A stretch of DNA of 16,549 nt from Acidobacteriaceae bacterium (lineage in GTDB: Bacteria; Acidobacteriota; Terriglobia; Terriglobales; Acidobacteriaceae): contig JASHVU010000369.1 in the NCBI GenBank assembly GCA_030044455.1, positions 1 to 16,549 of the forward strand, read 5' to 3'. Position 1 is the first letter of the stretch; every line of letters begins with the position of its first letter. Below are positions 1-8,300 of this stretch, piece by piece. Below the pieces are notes generated by a model. The model was not told the origin of the DNA and ran no database searches. It was given only the letters and a program-made list of their open reading frames with translations. The translations under genes were made by a program, and so were the position numbers.

Positions 1-379
1 AGCCAATGATCCCGGGCCGCCGTTTTTCATCAGGATTCTCTGCCCTGATTTGAATGTAGCGCAGGCGGGGGAAATTACCTGCAATGTGTCACGAACAAAA
101 GCGACGGATTTGTTCGTAACATACGGCATTCCAGAACCCCAAACGCCGGGTGGGTTTAAAGCAAAATCAGGGTCGTCGAACCCATGCTGGAATCTTCGCG
201 GCCGGCGCTTTCTTCCCCTTGACAGACGAAGAACTATCTGTGGGGCCTGCGGCAAAGGAAAGATCCAGTTTGAGGTTTGTGATCGGGAGAGAGCTACTCG
301 GGTTTTGCTGGAGGGCCGGCTCTTGACTCCAGACTCGCAGACGCGGTGGCGCGGGCTGGACTCACCTTGAGGAGCGCAC
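1..379. other. Intergenic region without a convincing gene
   Basis: No supported coding region is seen. The only long open frame on the plus strand (50-370) begins at a TTG without a Shine-Dalgarno, has no domain I recognise and an irregular Arg/Cys-rich composition. The stretch contains one strong inverted repeat (87-121, listed separately) and ends at the stop codon of the minus-strand gene at 380. A gene to the left of the window may use this region as its 3' or 5' flank. Confidence 0.5.
87..121. promoter_or_regulatory. Inverted repeat, possible operator
   Basis: Arms TGTCACGAACAAA (87-99) and TTTGTTCGTAACA (109-121) are complementary except for one position (C against A) and are separated by 9 bases. 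ACGAACAAA/TTTGTTCGT is a perfect 9-bp match. The spacing and AT-rich inner arms suit a binding site for a dimeric regulator. No T-run follows the right arm, so a classical terminator is less likely. No start codon with a good ribosome site lies just downstream, so the regulated gene is unknown. Confidence 0.4.
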
Positions 380-1393
380 TCAGAATCTGTAGCCCGGCTT
401 GAGTTCGCAACCGTATGCCATCGCGCCTTGTGCGTCGGTGTTATTCCTGCTGGTGCAGGTTGCCCAACTCAGGTAGAGCTCCGGGCCGAGTGGGAAGACC
501 ATGGGCGTGCCATCGATCTCAGCTTCGATGCTGACCCCTTCCTGAGTCGGCGGTACGCTGAAGTTGAGAGCTCGTCCAAAGAGGACAGGATATGACTGGC
601 GCACATTGGAGTTGATTTCAGTCTGAAAAACCTCAGCCTCCAACAGGAACGTCGCTGTATCGGACCAATCGAGAGCTGAAACGGTAATCTTCCGGCCGCC
701 GTTCCCATAGCCGCTTGAATCGATTCGCGTGAACGGGCAGGGCCCCGCAATACATGAAGCTCGCACGTTTCGGAATTCATTGCCTGGTCCAGCATCCAAT
801 GACAATGAGCCCGTAGAGGCTTTCCAGTTTCCATTCGGAGAGCACGGCCTGTTGCTGTTGCATGCCACGTTTCCTTTATTGACGACTTGAAAGGTCCTCA
901 CCGCGCTGCCGATGTTTTCCTCGGTCTGGGAATTCACGGTATATCGGATCCGGATATTGGAGACGACCGATTGTTTGAGCTGGCCCTGGGGAGTGACGCC
1001 GGGTTGTGGAGGGACAGGAGTCATGGCTGCGATTTGGAGCTCATTGCCGAGCAGGCGGAGGCTGGTATGCAATTGGAGGTCGAGAGGCAGGTAGTCTGGG
1101 TGGCGAAAACTGAGATTGACAATTCGCCCCGGCCAGGCAACTCCCGGTAGCGTGATTTTGAAGTATCCCGAGGCGTCGGATGCGGTACTGGCGTTCTTCA
1201 CGCCGTCTGACGCGGTCACTGACACGTCAGAGATGGGCAATTGCTTTCGCGTGTCGGTGTCGCTGCGAATCGTTGCGCCCTGAATGGTCATCGATCCCGG
1301 CCTCCAGTGGTGCAACCTGATGACGAGGGTGACGGCCGTAGCGGCCACCGCGGCACCAGCGATGCCCCAGAGCAAAACGTTTCTCCGCTTCAC
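380..1393 (-). CDS. Membrane-anchored hypothetical protein with carboxypeptidase-regulatory-like domain
   Basis: 337 aa. It starts at GTG (1391-1393) behind AGGA with a 5-base spacer, read on the minus strand. Residues 2-5 are basic (KRRN), followed by a hydrophobic segment at about 7-26 rich in Ala, Val and Leu, which suits a signal anchor with the rest of the protein in the periplasm. Residues ~33-115 resemble a carboxypeptidase-regulatory-like beta-sandwich: the SMTIQGATIRS start, the TASDASGYFKITLPG turn and the FRHPDYLPLDLQL strand are typical. The remaining ~220 residues are beta-rich with several Cys (for example VACNSNRPCS and CIAGPCPF) and match no family I know. The protein ends in GYRF. 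It is divergent from the glycoamylase-like gene with a short gap. Function unknown; a structural or carbohydrate-binding role in the envelope is a guess. Confidence 0.75.
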   Translation of the reverse strand: MKRRNVLLWGIAGAAVAATAVTLVIRLHHWRPGSMTIQGATIRSDTDTRKQLPISDVSVTASDGVKNASTASDASGYFKITLPGVAWPGRIVNLSFRHPDYLPLDLQLHTSLRLLGNELQIAAMTPVPPQPGVTPQGQLKQSVVSNIRIRYTVNSQTEENIGSAVRTFQVVNKGNVACNSNRPCSPNGNWKASTGSLSLDAGPGNEFRNVRASCIAGPCPFTRIDSSGYGNGGRKITVSALDWSDTATFLLEAEVFQTEINSNVRQSYPVLFGRALNFSVPPTQEGVSIEAEIDGTPMVFPLGPELYLSWATCTSRNNTDAQGAMAYGCELKPGYRF

Positions 1394-1565
1394 TTCGATC
1401 CTGCCTGCACAAGATGATTGGACGCGTCTTTTACCAGATTTGCTGTCCGCGCGAGCCTATCCTGATGGCATTTTCCGCATCTAAAACATGGGCGATCATA
1501 GCCGGCATCGAGACACAGGAGTCGAATCAGGCCGGGATCCGCCCGAAGCGGATCGAGTCGAGCGA
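1394..1565. other. Divergent intergenic region, probable promoters for both neighbours
   Basis: This gap separates the minus-strand gene at 380-1393 from the plus-strand glycoamylase-like gene, so promoters for both should lie here. I could not place -35/-10 pairs with confidence on either strand. An in-frame ATG at 1488 could extend the downstream protein by 26 residues, but it has no Shine-Dalgarno and the extra residues are highly charged and unlike a signal sequence. Confidence 0.35.
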
Positions 1566-2987
1566 ATGAACCCTCTGGAGACTGAGAGAATCAATCTGTG
1601 CGTGGCAAGCCGAGTCTCCCGCCGGCGGCTGTTCAGTCAAATGGCAGGTTTATCCCTGGGTCTTCCGCTTATCCGAGCGAGCGCTTTGCCCCTCTTTGCC
1701 GGATTGGCGCCGCAAGCAACGACAGTGCAGGCGCACAAGCAAGCGGCCCCGCCTCCCGAGCCCACAACGCTTTCACCCGAGGACGAACAACTTCTCGATG
1801 AGCTCGAACATAATTGCTTTCTTTTTTTCTGGGAGCAGGCAAATCCGCCGACCGGATTGATCAAGGATCGCTGCAACGTCCGCGCCGCCGACACTACCAC
1901 CGCTGCCAGCATCGCTTCGACCGGCTTTGGGCTCACGGCCATATGCATCGGTGAGAAGCGCGGCTTCGTGAGTTATGCCGAGGCGCGATTGCGAGTTATC
2001 CAGTGCTTGTCGTTTCTATGGCATAAACTCCCAACGCATCGCGGGTTCTTCTATCACTTTGCCAACATAAACAGCGGCGAAAGAATGTGGGAGTCGGAGG
2101 CTTCGTCAGTCGATACCGCGATTCTGTTGTGTGGAATCCTGACCTGCGGTCAGCATTTTCACGACGAGACCATTGCTCAACTTGCTCATGCCATCTTCGA
2201 TCGCGTGGACTGGACCTGGCTTTCGGAGGATACGACGCTGCTTTCGCACGGATGGACGCCGGAGCTTGGATTCATTTCCTCCCGGTGGGATCTGTACAGT
2301 GAATTGATGATGATGTATCTGCTGGGCCTCGGGTCGTCGTCTCACCCGCTCAACAGCGACGCGTGGTTTGCATGGAAGCGAACTATTTTTGAATATGACG
2401 GCCTACGCTACATTGGTTCTTTCGCGCCACTTTTTGTGCACCAGTATTCGCAGGCATGGTTCGACTTTCGCGGCAAGCGGGATCGCTATGCGGACTACTT
2501 TCAAAACTCGATCATCGCCACGGACGTTCATCGCCGCTTCTGCGTTGACCTGAATACGCAGTTCTCCGACTACAGTAACGCGCTATGGGGAATCACGGCA
2601 TCTGACTCCGAGCGGGGCTACGTGGTTTGGGGAGGACCTCCGGAGATGGGGCCGATTGATGGAACGATTGTTCCATGCGCGGCAGGCGGCTCGATACCGT
2701 TTCTGCCTCAAGCTACGATGCGCGTTCTCCACACCATCCACGATCACTATCCCGGCGCATGGTGCCGCTACGGTTTTGTCGATGCGTTCAATCCATTGAC
2801 AGGTTGGTACGACAGCGACGTAATCGGCATTGACACCGGCATCACCATGCTGATGGCTGAAAATGCGCGCACAGGGTATGTGTGGGAGACGTTCATGAAA
2901 AACAGTGAAGCCAAGCGCGGAATGGAGATTGCGGGCTTCAAGCCTTATAATCCCCCGCCCGCCGAGCAGCAGGTTCCGCAAACGTAA
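1566..2987 (+). CDS. Tat-exported glycoamylase-family glycoside hydrolase (GH144-like)
   Basis: 473 aa from ATG 1566; a start at 1488 would give 499 aa. I chose 1566 because it puts the twin-arginine motif SRRRLF at residues 18-23 with a normal n-region; the ribosome site is weak for both. A hydrophobic stretch, then a Pro-rich linker (APPPEPTTLSPEDEQ), precede the catalytic domain. Hallmarks of the glycoamylase family (Pfam PF10091) follow in order: FLFFWEQANPPTGLIKDR, SRWDLYSELMMMYLLGLGS, HQYSQAWFDFRGKRDRYADY (~292-311), WGITASDSERGY (~341), DGTIVPCAAGGSIPFLP (~365) and DVIGIDTGITML (~418). Characterised GH144 members are endo-beta-1,2-glucanases. Substrate here is inferred, supported by the beta-1,2-glucan-synthase-like gene downstream, whose second half carries a related domain. 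Folded export by Tat suggests it works in the periplasm or outside the cell. Repeat copy 1 begins 12 bp after its stop. Confidence 0.88.
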   Translation: MNPLETERINLCVASRVSRRRLFSQMAGLSLGLPLIRASALPLFAGLAPQATTVQAHKQAAPPPEPTTLSPEDEQLLDELEHNCFLFFWEQANPPTGLIKDRCNVRAADTTTAASIASTGFGLTAICIGEKRGFVSYAEARLRVIQCLSFLWHKLPTHRGFFYHFANINSGERMWESEASSVDTAILLCGILTCGQHFHDETIAQLAHAIFDRVDWTWLSEDTTLLSHGWTPELGFISSRWDLYSELMMMYLLGLGSSSHPLNSDAWFAWKRTIFEYDGLRYIGSFAPLFVHQYSQAWFDFRGKRDRYADYFQNSIIATDVHRRFCVDLNTQFSDYSNALWGITASDSERGYVVWGGPPEMGPIDGTIVPCAAGGSIPFLPQATMRVLHTIHDHYPGAWCRYGFVDAFNPLTGWYDSDVIGIDTGITMLMAENARTGYVWETFMKNSEAKRGMEIAGFKPYNPPPAEQQVPQT

Positions 2988-2999
2988 AGGCTGTTCTTC

Positions 3000-3291
3000 A
3001 AAGCAAGCTCTGATTAAGTCGGGGGGCCGGTTCCCGGGGGGGTGAAAGTGTCTGCGTGAGAACGCAATCTCGGGGTGAAGGCAGAAGCGAAAAGGCCCGC
3101 GTTTAAAACCGTGCTATGGTTGGAGGTTCAATTGAGCAGGCTGAAGGCCGCTGCTCCCTCCCGTTCTCTCGCAAATTTCTCCTCAAGGCGAGTTCTCACG
3201 CAGATACGAAAGCCCCATTCATTTTGTCTGCCCTTTCGGCACGACTGAAGCCGTACCCTTTCAAAACGGCAAATTGACCAGAGCTTCCCTA
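3000..3291. repeat. Dispersed ~292 bp structured repeat, copy 1 (MITE/REP-like)
   Basis: The stretch aligns along its length with 9917-10209. The last 104 bases (3189-3292) match copy 2 at about 91 positions by hand alignment without gaps, and AAAGTGTCTGCGTGAGAAC (3045-3063) is identical. Within the copy, TCTGCGTGAGAAC (3051-3063) and GTTCTCACGCAGA (3192-3204) are perfect 13-bp inverted repeats. The ends are related inverted repeats: left AAGCAAGCTCTGATTAAG, right (read in reverse) TTAGGGAAGCTCTGGTCAA. Small hairpins with loops of TGAA type are present but carry mismatches, so this copy looks older than copy 2. No transposase is encoded. It starts 12 bp after the glycoamylase-like gene and could act in transcript termination or stability. 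Confidence 0.75.
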
Positions 3292-3528
3292 ATTCTCCAG
3301 TCAACCCGGGGGGCGTCAGTCGCCATCCTGAAGAGGTCTGCAAACCTCACCAGTAGCGGGACAAACAACGATCCTTCAGAATTGCGCATCCGACTAGATG
3401 AAAGTTATAGCGAGGCGCCCAATATATAAGAGCCTCCAGATGCGCCTTGGTTAAGGAATCCCGCTTTTAGCGCGACAGCGCCGAACCCCAATGCCACCCG
3501 GTCAGCCGCACACGGAGCATCCTCAACC
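3292..3528 (+). promoter_or_regulatory. Leader region of the exporter-synthase operon
   Basis: No gene is seen. A weak promoter candidate is TTGCGC (3382-3387), an 18-base spacer and TATAGC (3406-3411); an AT-rich CAATATATAAG follows at about 3420-3430. Both matches to the sigma-70 consensus are poor, so this is only a suggestion. GGAG (3514-3517) lies 11 bases before the ATG of the ABC gene and is a rather distant Shine-Dalgarno. Confidence 0.25.
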
Positions 3529-5391
3529 ATGACTGACGCGAAGACGGCCGATGAGCTCGGCCCGCGCCAATCCGGCGCACGGCAGGATCCCGGCGGCGCC
3601 TGGGCCGATCGTATTCGGGCCCTCAAGAATGTTCCCCCGGTTCTTCATTTCGTGTGGGAGTCGGGCCCCTCGGTCGTCTTCTGGAATATCGCAATCCGAA
3701 TCACGGTCGCCTTTCTGCCTGTGGGTATAGGCATTATTGCCGGTCCATACATTATCAATGGCGTCAACCAGATCAGGTTTCATCATCCCCTGCCCGGATA
3801 CTTCTGGTGGCTGGTGGCATTAGAAGCCGTGCTGGCGGTTCTGATCGGCCTGCTTTCGCGTGCCGTGGACTACTTCGACAACTTGCTCGCCGATCGCTAC
3901 ACCCACCACGTGAGCGTGGAGGTGATGCGTAAGGCTGCATCGCTCGATGTGACTGTGTATGAGGACCCCGTATTCTACGACCGCCTGGAGCGGGCCCGGG
4001 TGCAAGCCACCGACCGGCTGGCAATGATTCAGCAGATGGGGCGGCTGATCCAGCAGACCGTTACCGCAGCTGCGTTTTCTGCCGTACTCCTCTTCTACTC
4101 GCCAATCCTTCTCCTTTTGCTCGTTGCCGGTATCATTCCCGCATTTCTCGGAGAGAGTCACTTTGCGTTTCTTACTTATGCCAAGAATTTCCGGCAGACG
4201 CCCACTCGCCGGCAGATGGACTATCTTCGCCAGGTGGGCGGCAGCAAGGAAGCGGCGAAGGAACTGAAACTCTTCAATTTGAGCGGCTACCTGACGCAGC
4301 GATTCACGTCTCTCTCGCTCGAAATTTACGAAGAGAATGTGGCGCTCAACCGCCGCAGGCTTTTCTGGGGCGCGCTGCTCGCCGTTCTCGGCCAGCTCGG
4401 CTACTACGCTGCTTACGTGCTCAGTATTTATCGCACCATCCATGGCATCTACTCGATCGGCGCCCTGACGCTGATCACGACCGCGATTATGCAGGCCATG
4501 GGCAATATTCAGCAGGCGTTTTCGACGGCCTCGGGAGTTGCAGACCAAGCTTTGTTCCTTACCGATCTGCTGGCTTTTTTTGAGATGAAACCGGTGGTCA
4601 CGTCGAAAGCCGGCGGACTTTCCGCGCCGAATCCGATCACGCGAGGTTTTGAATTCCGCAACGTTTCTTTCGTCTATCCGGGCACGGATCGGCGGGTTCT
4701 CCATCACTTCAATTTCACATTGCGTCCCGGGGAACGCGTGGCCTTGATTGGTGAGAACGGCCAGGGAAAAACCACCGTCGTCAAGCTGATCACGCGTCTC
4801 TACGATCCAACCGAAGGCCAGATACTTTTCGATGGCATCGACCTTCGCGAGTACGATCTGGCCGATCTGCACGCTGAAATCGGCGTCATTTTCCAGGACT
4901 TTATGCGCTACGAAATGACGGCACGCGAAAACATTGCCATTGGGAGGATCGAGATTCCACACACCGGGGAAGAAATTGAGCATGCGGCGGAAAAGAGCCT
5001 CGCAGCGGGAGTTATCGCCCGGCTGCAGCGGGGTTACGACCAGATGCTGGGACGCCGCTTCGAGAGCGGAGTCGACCTTTCGGGCGGCGAATGGCAGAAG
5101 CTGGCGCTCGCCCGCGCCTACCTTCGCGATGCGCAGCTACTCATCCTGGACGAACCCACAGCAGCGCTCGATGCCCGCAGCGAACTGGAGGTCTTCGAGC
5201 GCTTTGCAGAATTGACCGAAGGCAAGATGGCTCTGCTTATCTCCCATCGGTTCTCCACCGTCCGCATGGCCGATCGGATTGTGGTTTTGGAAGGCGGCCG
5301 GATGGTGGAAGAAGGAAGTCACGCGCAGTTGATTAGGCTTGGCGGCCGTTACGCCGCCATGTTTGAAATGCAAGCCGCAAACTACCGTTGA
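3529..5391 (+). CDS. ABC exporter, fused permease-ATPase, candidate glucan exporter
   Basis: 620 aa, the usual length of a half-transporter exporter (MsbA/NdvA class). Membrane segments are seen at about 45-70, 88-112, 180-215, 283-305 and 310-335. The cytoplasmic loop region VYEDPVFYDRLERA lies between the early helices. The ATPase domain has Walker A GENGQGKTT (408-416), signature LSGGE (517-521, Glu replacing the common Gln), Walker B LLILDEP (537-543) and the switch histidine in LISHR (H573). As a half-transporter it should work as a homodimer in the inner membrane. The next gene starts 7 bp after its stop and encodes a cyclic-beta-glucan-synthase-like protein, so glucan export, by analogy with NdvA/ChvA, is the favoured role. 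The sequence is not obviously an NdvA orthologue, and lipid or peptide export remains possible. Confidence 0.9.
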   Translation: MTDAKTADELGPRQSGARQDPGGAWADRIRALKNVPPVLHFVWESGPSVVFWNIAIRITVAFLPVGIGIIAGPYIINGVNQIRFHHPLPGYFWWLVALEAVLAVLIGLLSRAVDYFDNLLADRYTHHVSVEVMRKAASLDVTVYEDPVFYDRLERARVQATDRLAMIQQMGRLIQQTVTAAAFSAVLLFYSPILLLLLVAGIIPAFLGESHFAFLTYAKNFRQTPTRRQMDYLRQVGGSKEAAKELKLFNLSGYLTQRFTSLSLEIYEENVALNRRRLFWGALLAVLGQLGYYAAYVLSIYRTIHGIYSIGALTLITTAIMQAMGNIQQAFSTASGVADQALFLTDLLAFFEMKPVVTSKAGGLSAPNPITRGFEFRNVSFVYPGTDRRVLHHFNFTLRPGERVALIGENGQGKTTVVKLITRLYDPTEGQILFDGIDLREYDLADLHAEIGVIFQDFMRYEMTARENIAIGRIEIPHTGEEIEHAAEKSLAAGVIARLQRGYDQMLGRRFESGVDLSGGEWQKLALARAYLRDAQLLILDEPTAALDARSELEVFERFAELTEGKMALLISHRFSTVRMADRIVVLEGGRMVEEGSHAQLIRLGGRYAAMFEMQAANYR

Positions 5392-5393
5392 GG
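5390..5393 (+). promoter_or_regulatory. Ribosome binding site of the synthase gene
   Basis: GAGG overlaps the TGA stop (5389-5391) of the ABC gene and lies 5 bases before ATG 5399. It decides that start over an in-frame TTG at 5339, which would lie inside the ABC gene, and points to translational coupling of the two genes. Confidence 0.65.
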
Positions 5394-5398
5394 CCGCG

Positions 5399-8300
5399 AT
5401 GATCGACAACCCGACCACTCAGGAAACCGAGCAGCCGCTCTCCGGCGCACTGCTCGATTGCGTCGTTGCTGCGAGATCGTGGGACGTTATACACCGTCCT
5501 GCGGCGCCGAGTACATTTCCTACGCGAGTGCATGCCGCCCGTCGCACCCTCAAAGCTCTTGCACTCGAATTGGTCTCTGTGCGCAGTTCGTCAAGGCCGG
5601 CGGCAAACTCGAACTCCGCGCTTCTCGAACTCAGGGCGAACGCTCGCCTGCTTCGAGCCGCGGTTCGTGCCGTATCCGACAGGCCTCAGGTCATTGCCCG
5701 ACTCCCGCGCGTCGTTCTTCCGGCTGAGAAGGACGAGCCGCGCGCCGCGACGATTGCCACAGCGTATCTTGGCGCCGTCGACGGAGCCTTTTCGGCGCCG
5801 TCTTTTCGCAGCTTTATCCATGCATTGCAGGGGCACGAGGCTCTCACCCTGGATGAATTATGGAATGCCTCGGCCTTTCTGAAGTTCACCTTGCTGGAAT
5901 TGTTGCTGGACGATGCGCGCCTTTTGCTGCGCTCTCCGAGTTCTGCGTCCGACTCTTTGGTTCCTGTCCATCTGAAAAGCCTGCGCACAGTTACTCACAC
6001 CGACTGGGCCTTTTTGATGGAGCCGCTCATTCTGTTCGATGCCACACTGCGCATGGATCCGGCGAAAGCTTACGCATCGATGGACTTCGACAGCCGTGAG
6101 TTTTATCGGAAGCGACTGGCATTTATTGCCCGCCACTCCGATTGCACCGAATACCAGGTTGCCCAGGCGGCGCTCAATCTTGCCTGGGAAAGCCTAGCCA
6201 AGCCTGCCGGCGACCGGCGGATTCAGCAGCGTCATGAACACGTAGGTTATTACCTGATAGACAAGGGATTCCCGCTGCTTGCCGCACGCACCGGGTTCCA
6301 TCCCCCGCTCATCGAGCGTCTGCGCACGTTTATTCGCGCCGAGGCCGACAACTTCTACATCACCGGCATCGAGATCATCACGATCGTGCTTATCGCAGCT
6401 CTCATTTTTATTCCATTGCCTCGCTTTAGCTTGTTCGACTGGATTGCGGCGGCTCTAGCTCTTTTTATGCCGGTGATGCAATGCGCGGTCGATCTGTTCA
6501 ACTCGACCGTCACGTCGATCTTCGATCCCGACCCATTGCCTAAGCTCGATTTCAGCAAGGGGATCCCTGCCGAATGCTGCACTTTGGTTGCGGTGCCGTC
6601 TCTGCTGTTGAACGAAAAACAGGTGCGTTTGCTGGTAAACGATCTTGAAGTCCGTTTTATTGCCAATCGCGACGCTCATGTGCATTTTGCTCTGCTCACC
6701 GACCTTCCCGACTCAGTGACCAAGCCGCACACCAACGATACGCACCCGCTGGTCGAACTGGCAGTCCACCTCATCGACGAGCTCAATCGAAAACATGGAT
6801 CGCCGGAAAGCGGCAGCTTCATCCTTTTGCATCGTCACCGCATATTTAACGTGCGACAGGGCGTTTGGATGGGATGGGAACGCAAGCGCGGCAAGCTACT
6901 TGACCTGAACAAGCTTCTGGCCGGAGAATTCGACGCCTTCCCCATCAAAGCAGGGCACCTGGATGCGTTGAGCCAAATCCGCTACGTGCTTACGGTTGAC
7001 TCTGACACGCAATTGCCTCGCGGTGCGGCGGCGCGCTTGATTGGCGCCATCGCTCATCCGCTGCACCAGGCGGTGATCAACCCGCGGCTGCGCATTGTGA
7101 CGGAAGGATACGGCATTCTGCAGCCACGTATCGGAGTCAGTGTACGCTCCGCTTCGCGCTCGCGGCTGGCCTCAATTTATTCAGGACAAAGTGGATTCGA
7201 CATCTACACCCGCGCCATCTCCGACGTTTACCAGGACCTCTACGGCGAAGGAATCTTCACCGGCAAGGGCATCTATGAAGTGGCAACTCTTCATGCCGTG
7301 CTTAACCGGCGCTTTCCGCGTAACGCGCTGCTGAGTCACGATCTGATTGAGGGCGCCTTTGCTCGCGCGGGGCTTGCCTCAGATGTCGAACTTATCGACG
7401 ATTACCCCTCGCACCTGAATGCCTACAGCCGCCGCAAACACCGCTGGGTTCGCGGCGATTGGCAGATTGCGCAGTGGATGTTCTCCCGGGCACCCGAGGA
7501 ATCGGGACACTGGGCGCCGAATCCAATCAGCGAAGTCTCCCGCTGGAAGATCTTTGATAATCTGCGCCGCTCGCTGGTCGAACCGTTTACCTTCATCCTG
7601 TTCGTGGCCGGATGGCTCGGCCTTCCCGGAGGACCGCTCTACTGGACAATCCTGCCGCTGGTCCTATTGTTCTTTCCCACGATCGTGCAGTTCGCGTTCG
7701 GTCTTGGCGGGGCAGTTTCGAGCGGCCGCAAGGGAAGCGCGGGCGAGGCGCTTTCCGGTTTTTGGAAAGCGGCAGTCGTCTCTCTATTGAATTGGATTTT
7801 TCTACCTTACCAGGCACTTCTCTGTCTTGACGCTATTATTCGCGCGCTGGTGAGGCGTCTGATTACAGGCGAGCGCCTGCTGGAGTGGGAAACCGCGGCC
7901 CAGGCGGAACTGCATAACACACGGCACACACTGATCGACCGTTATTTTGCTCTGACGCCACTCGTATCCGTAGCAGTAGCCGGCCTTGTTTACCTGGTCA
8001 ACCCGCGTCATCACCATTCGCTCGTGGTTGCAGCTCCGGTATTGGTACTTTGGGCTTTGGCTCCAATCGTCGCGGGGTGGCTGAATGCGCCGCTGGGCGA
8101 ACAGCATATGCGTCTGGGTCCCGGCGATGCAATGTTTCTGCTGACCCAGGCATTGCGCATCTGGCGTTACTTTCAGCAATTTGGAAGGGAGCGTCACAAT
8201 TACCTCATCCCCGACAATGTCGAAGAGGATGGCCTGTTTGAAGCTGCCCGCGTCTCACCCACCAACCTTGGACTCCTATTCAATGCGCGCCAGGCTGCCT

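Noticed and set aside
50..370. Plus-strand open frame of 106 codons
   Set aside because: It begins at TTG without a ribosome site, has no recognisable domain and contains a regulatory-looking inverted repeat in its first part.
3820..4983. Minus-strand open frame of 387 codons
   Set aside because: It is opposite the ABC transporter, whose Walker A motif and membrane segments are read on the plus strand; it has no motif of its own.
5339..5398. Earlier TTG start for the glucan synthase
   Set aside because: It lies inside the ABC gene and lacks a ribosome site, whereas ATG 5399 has GAGG 5 bases upstream.
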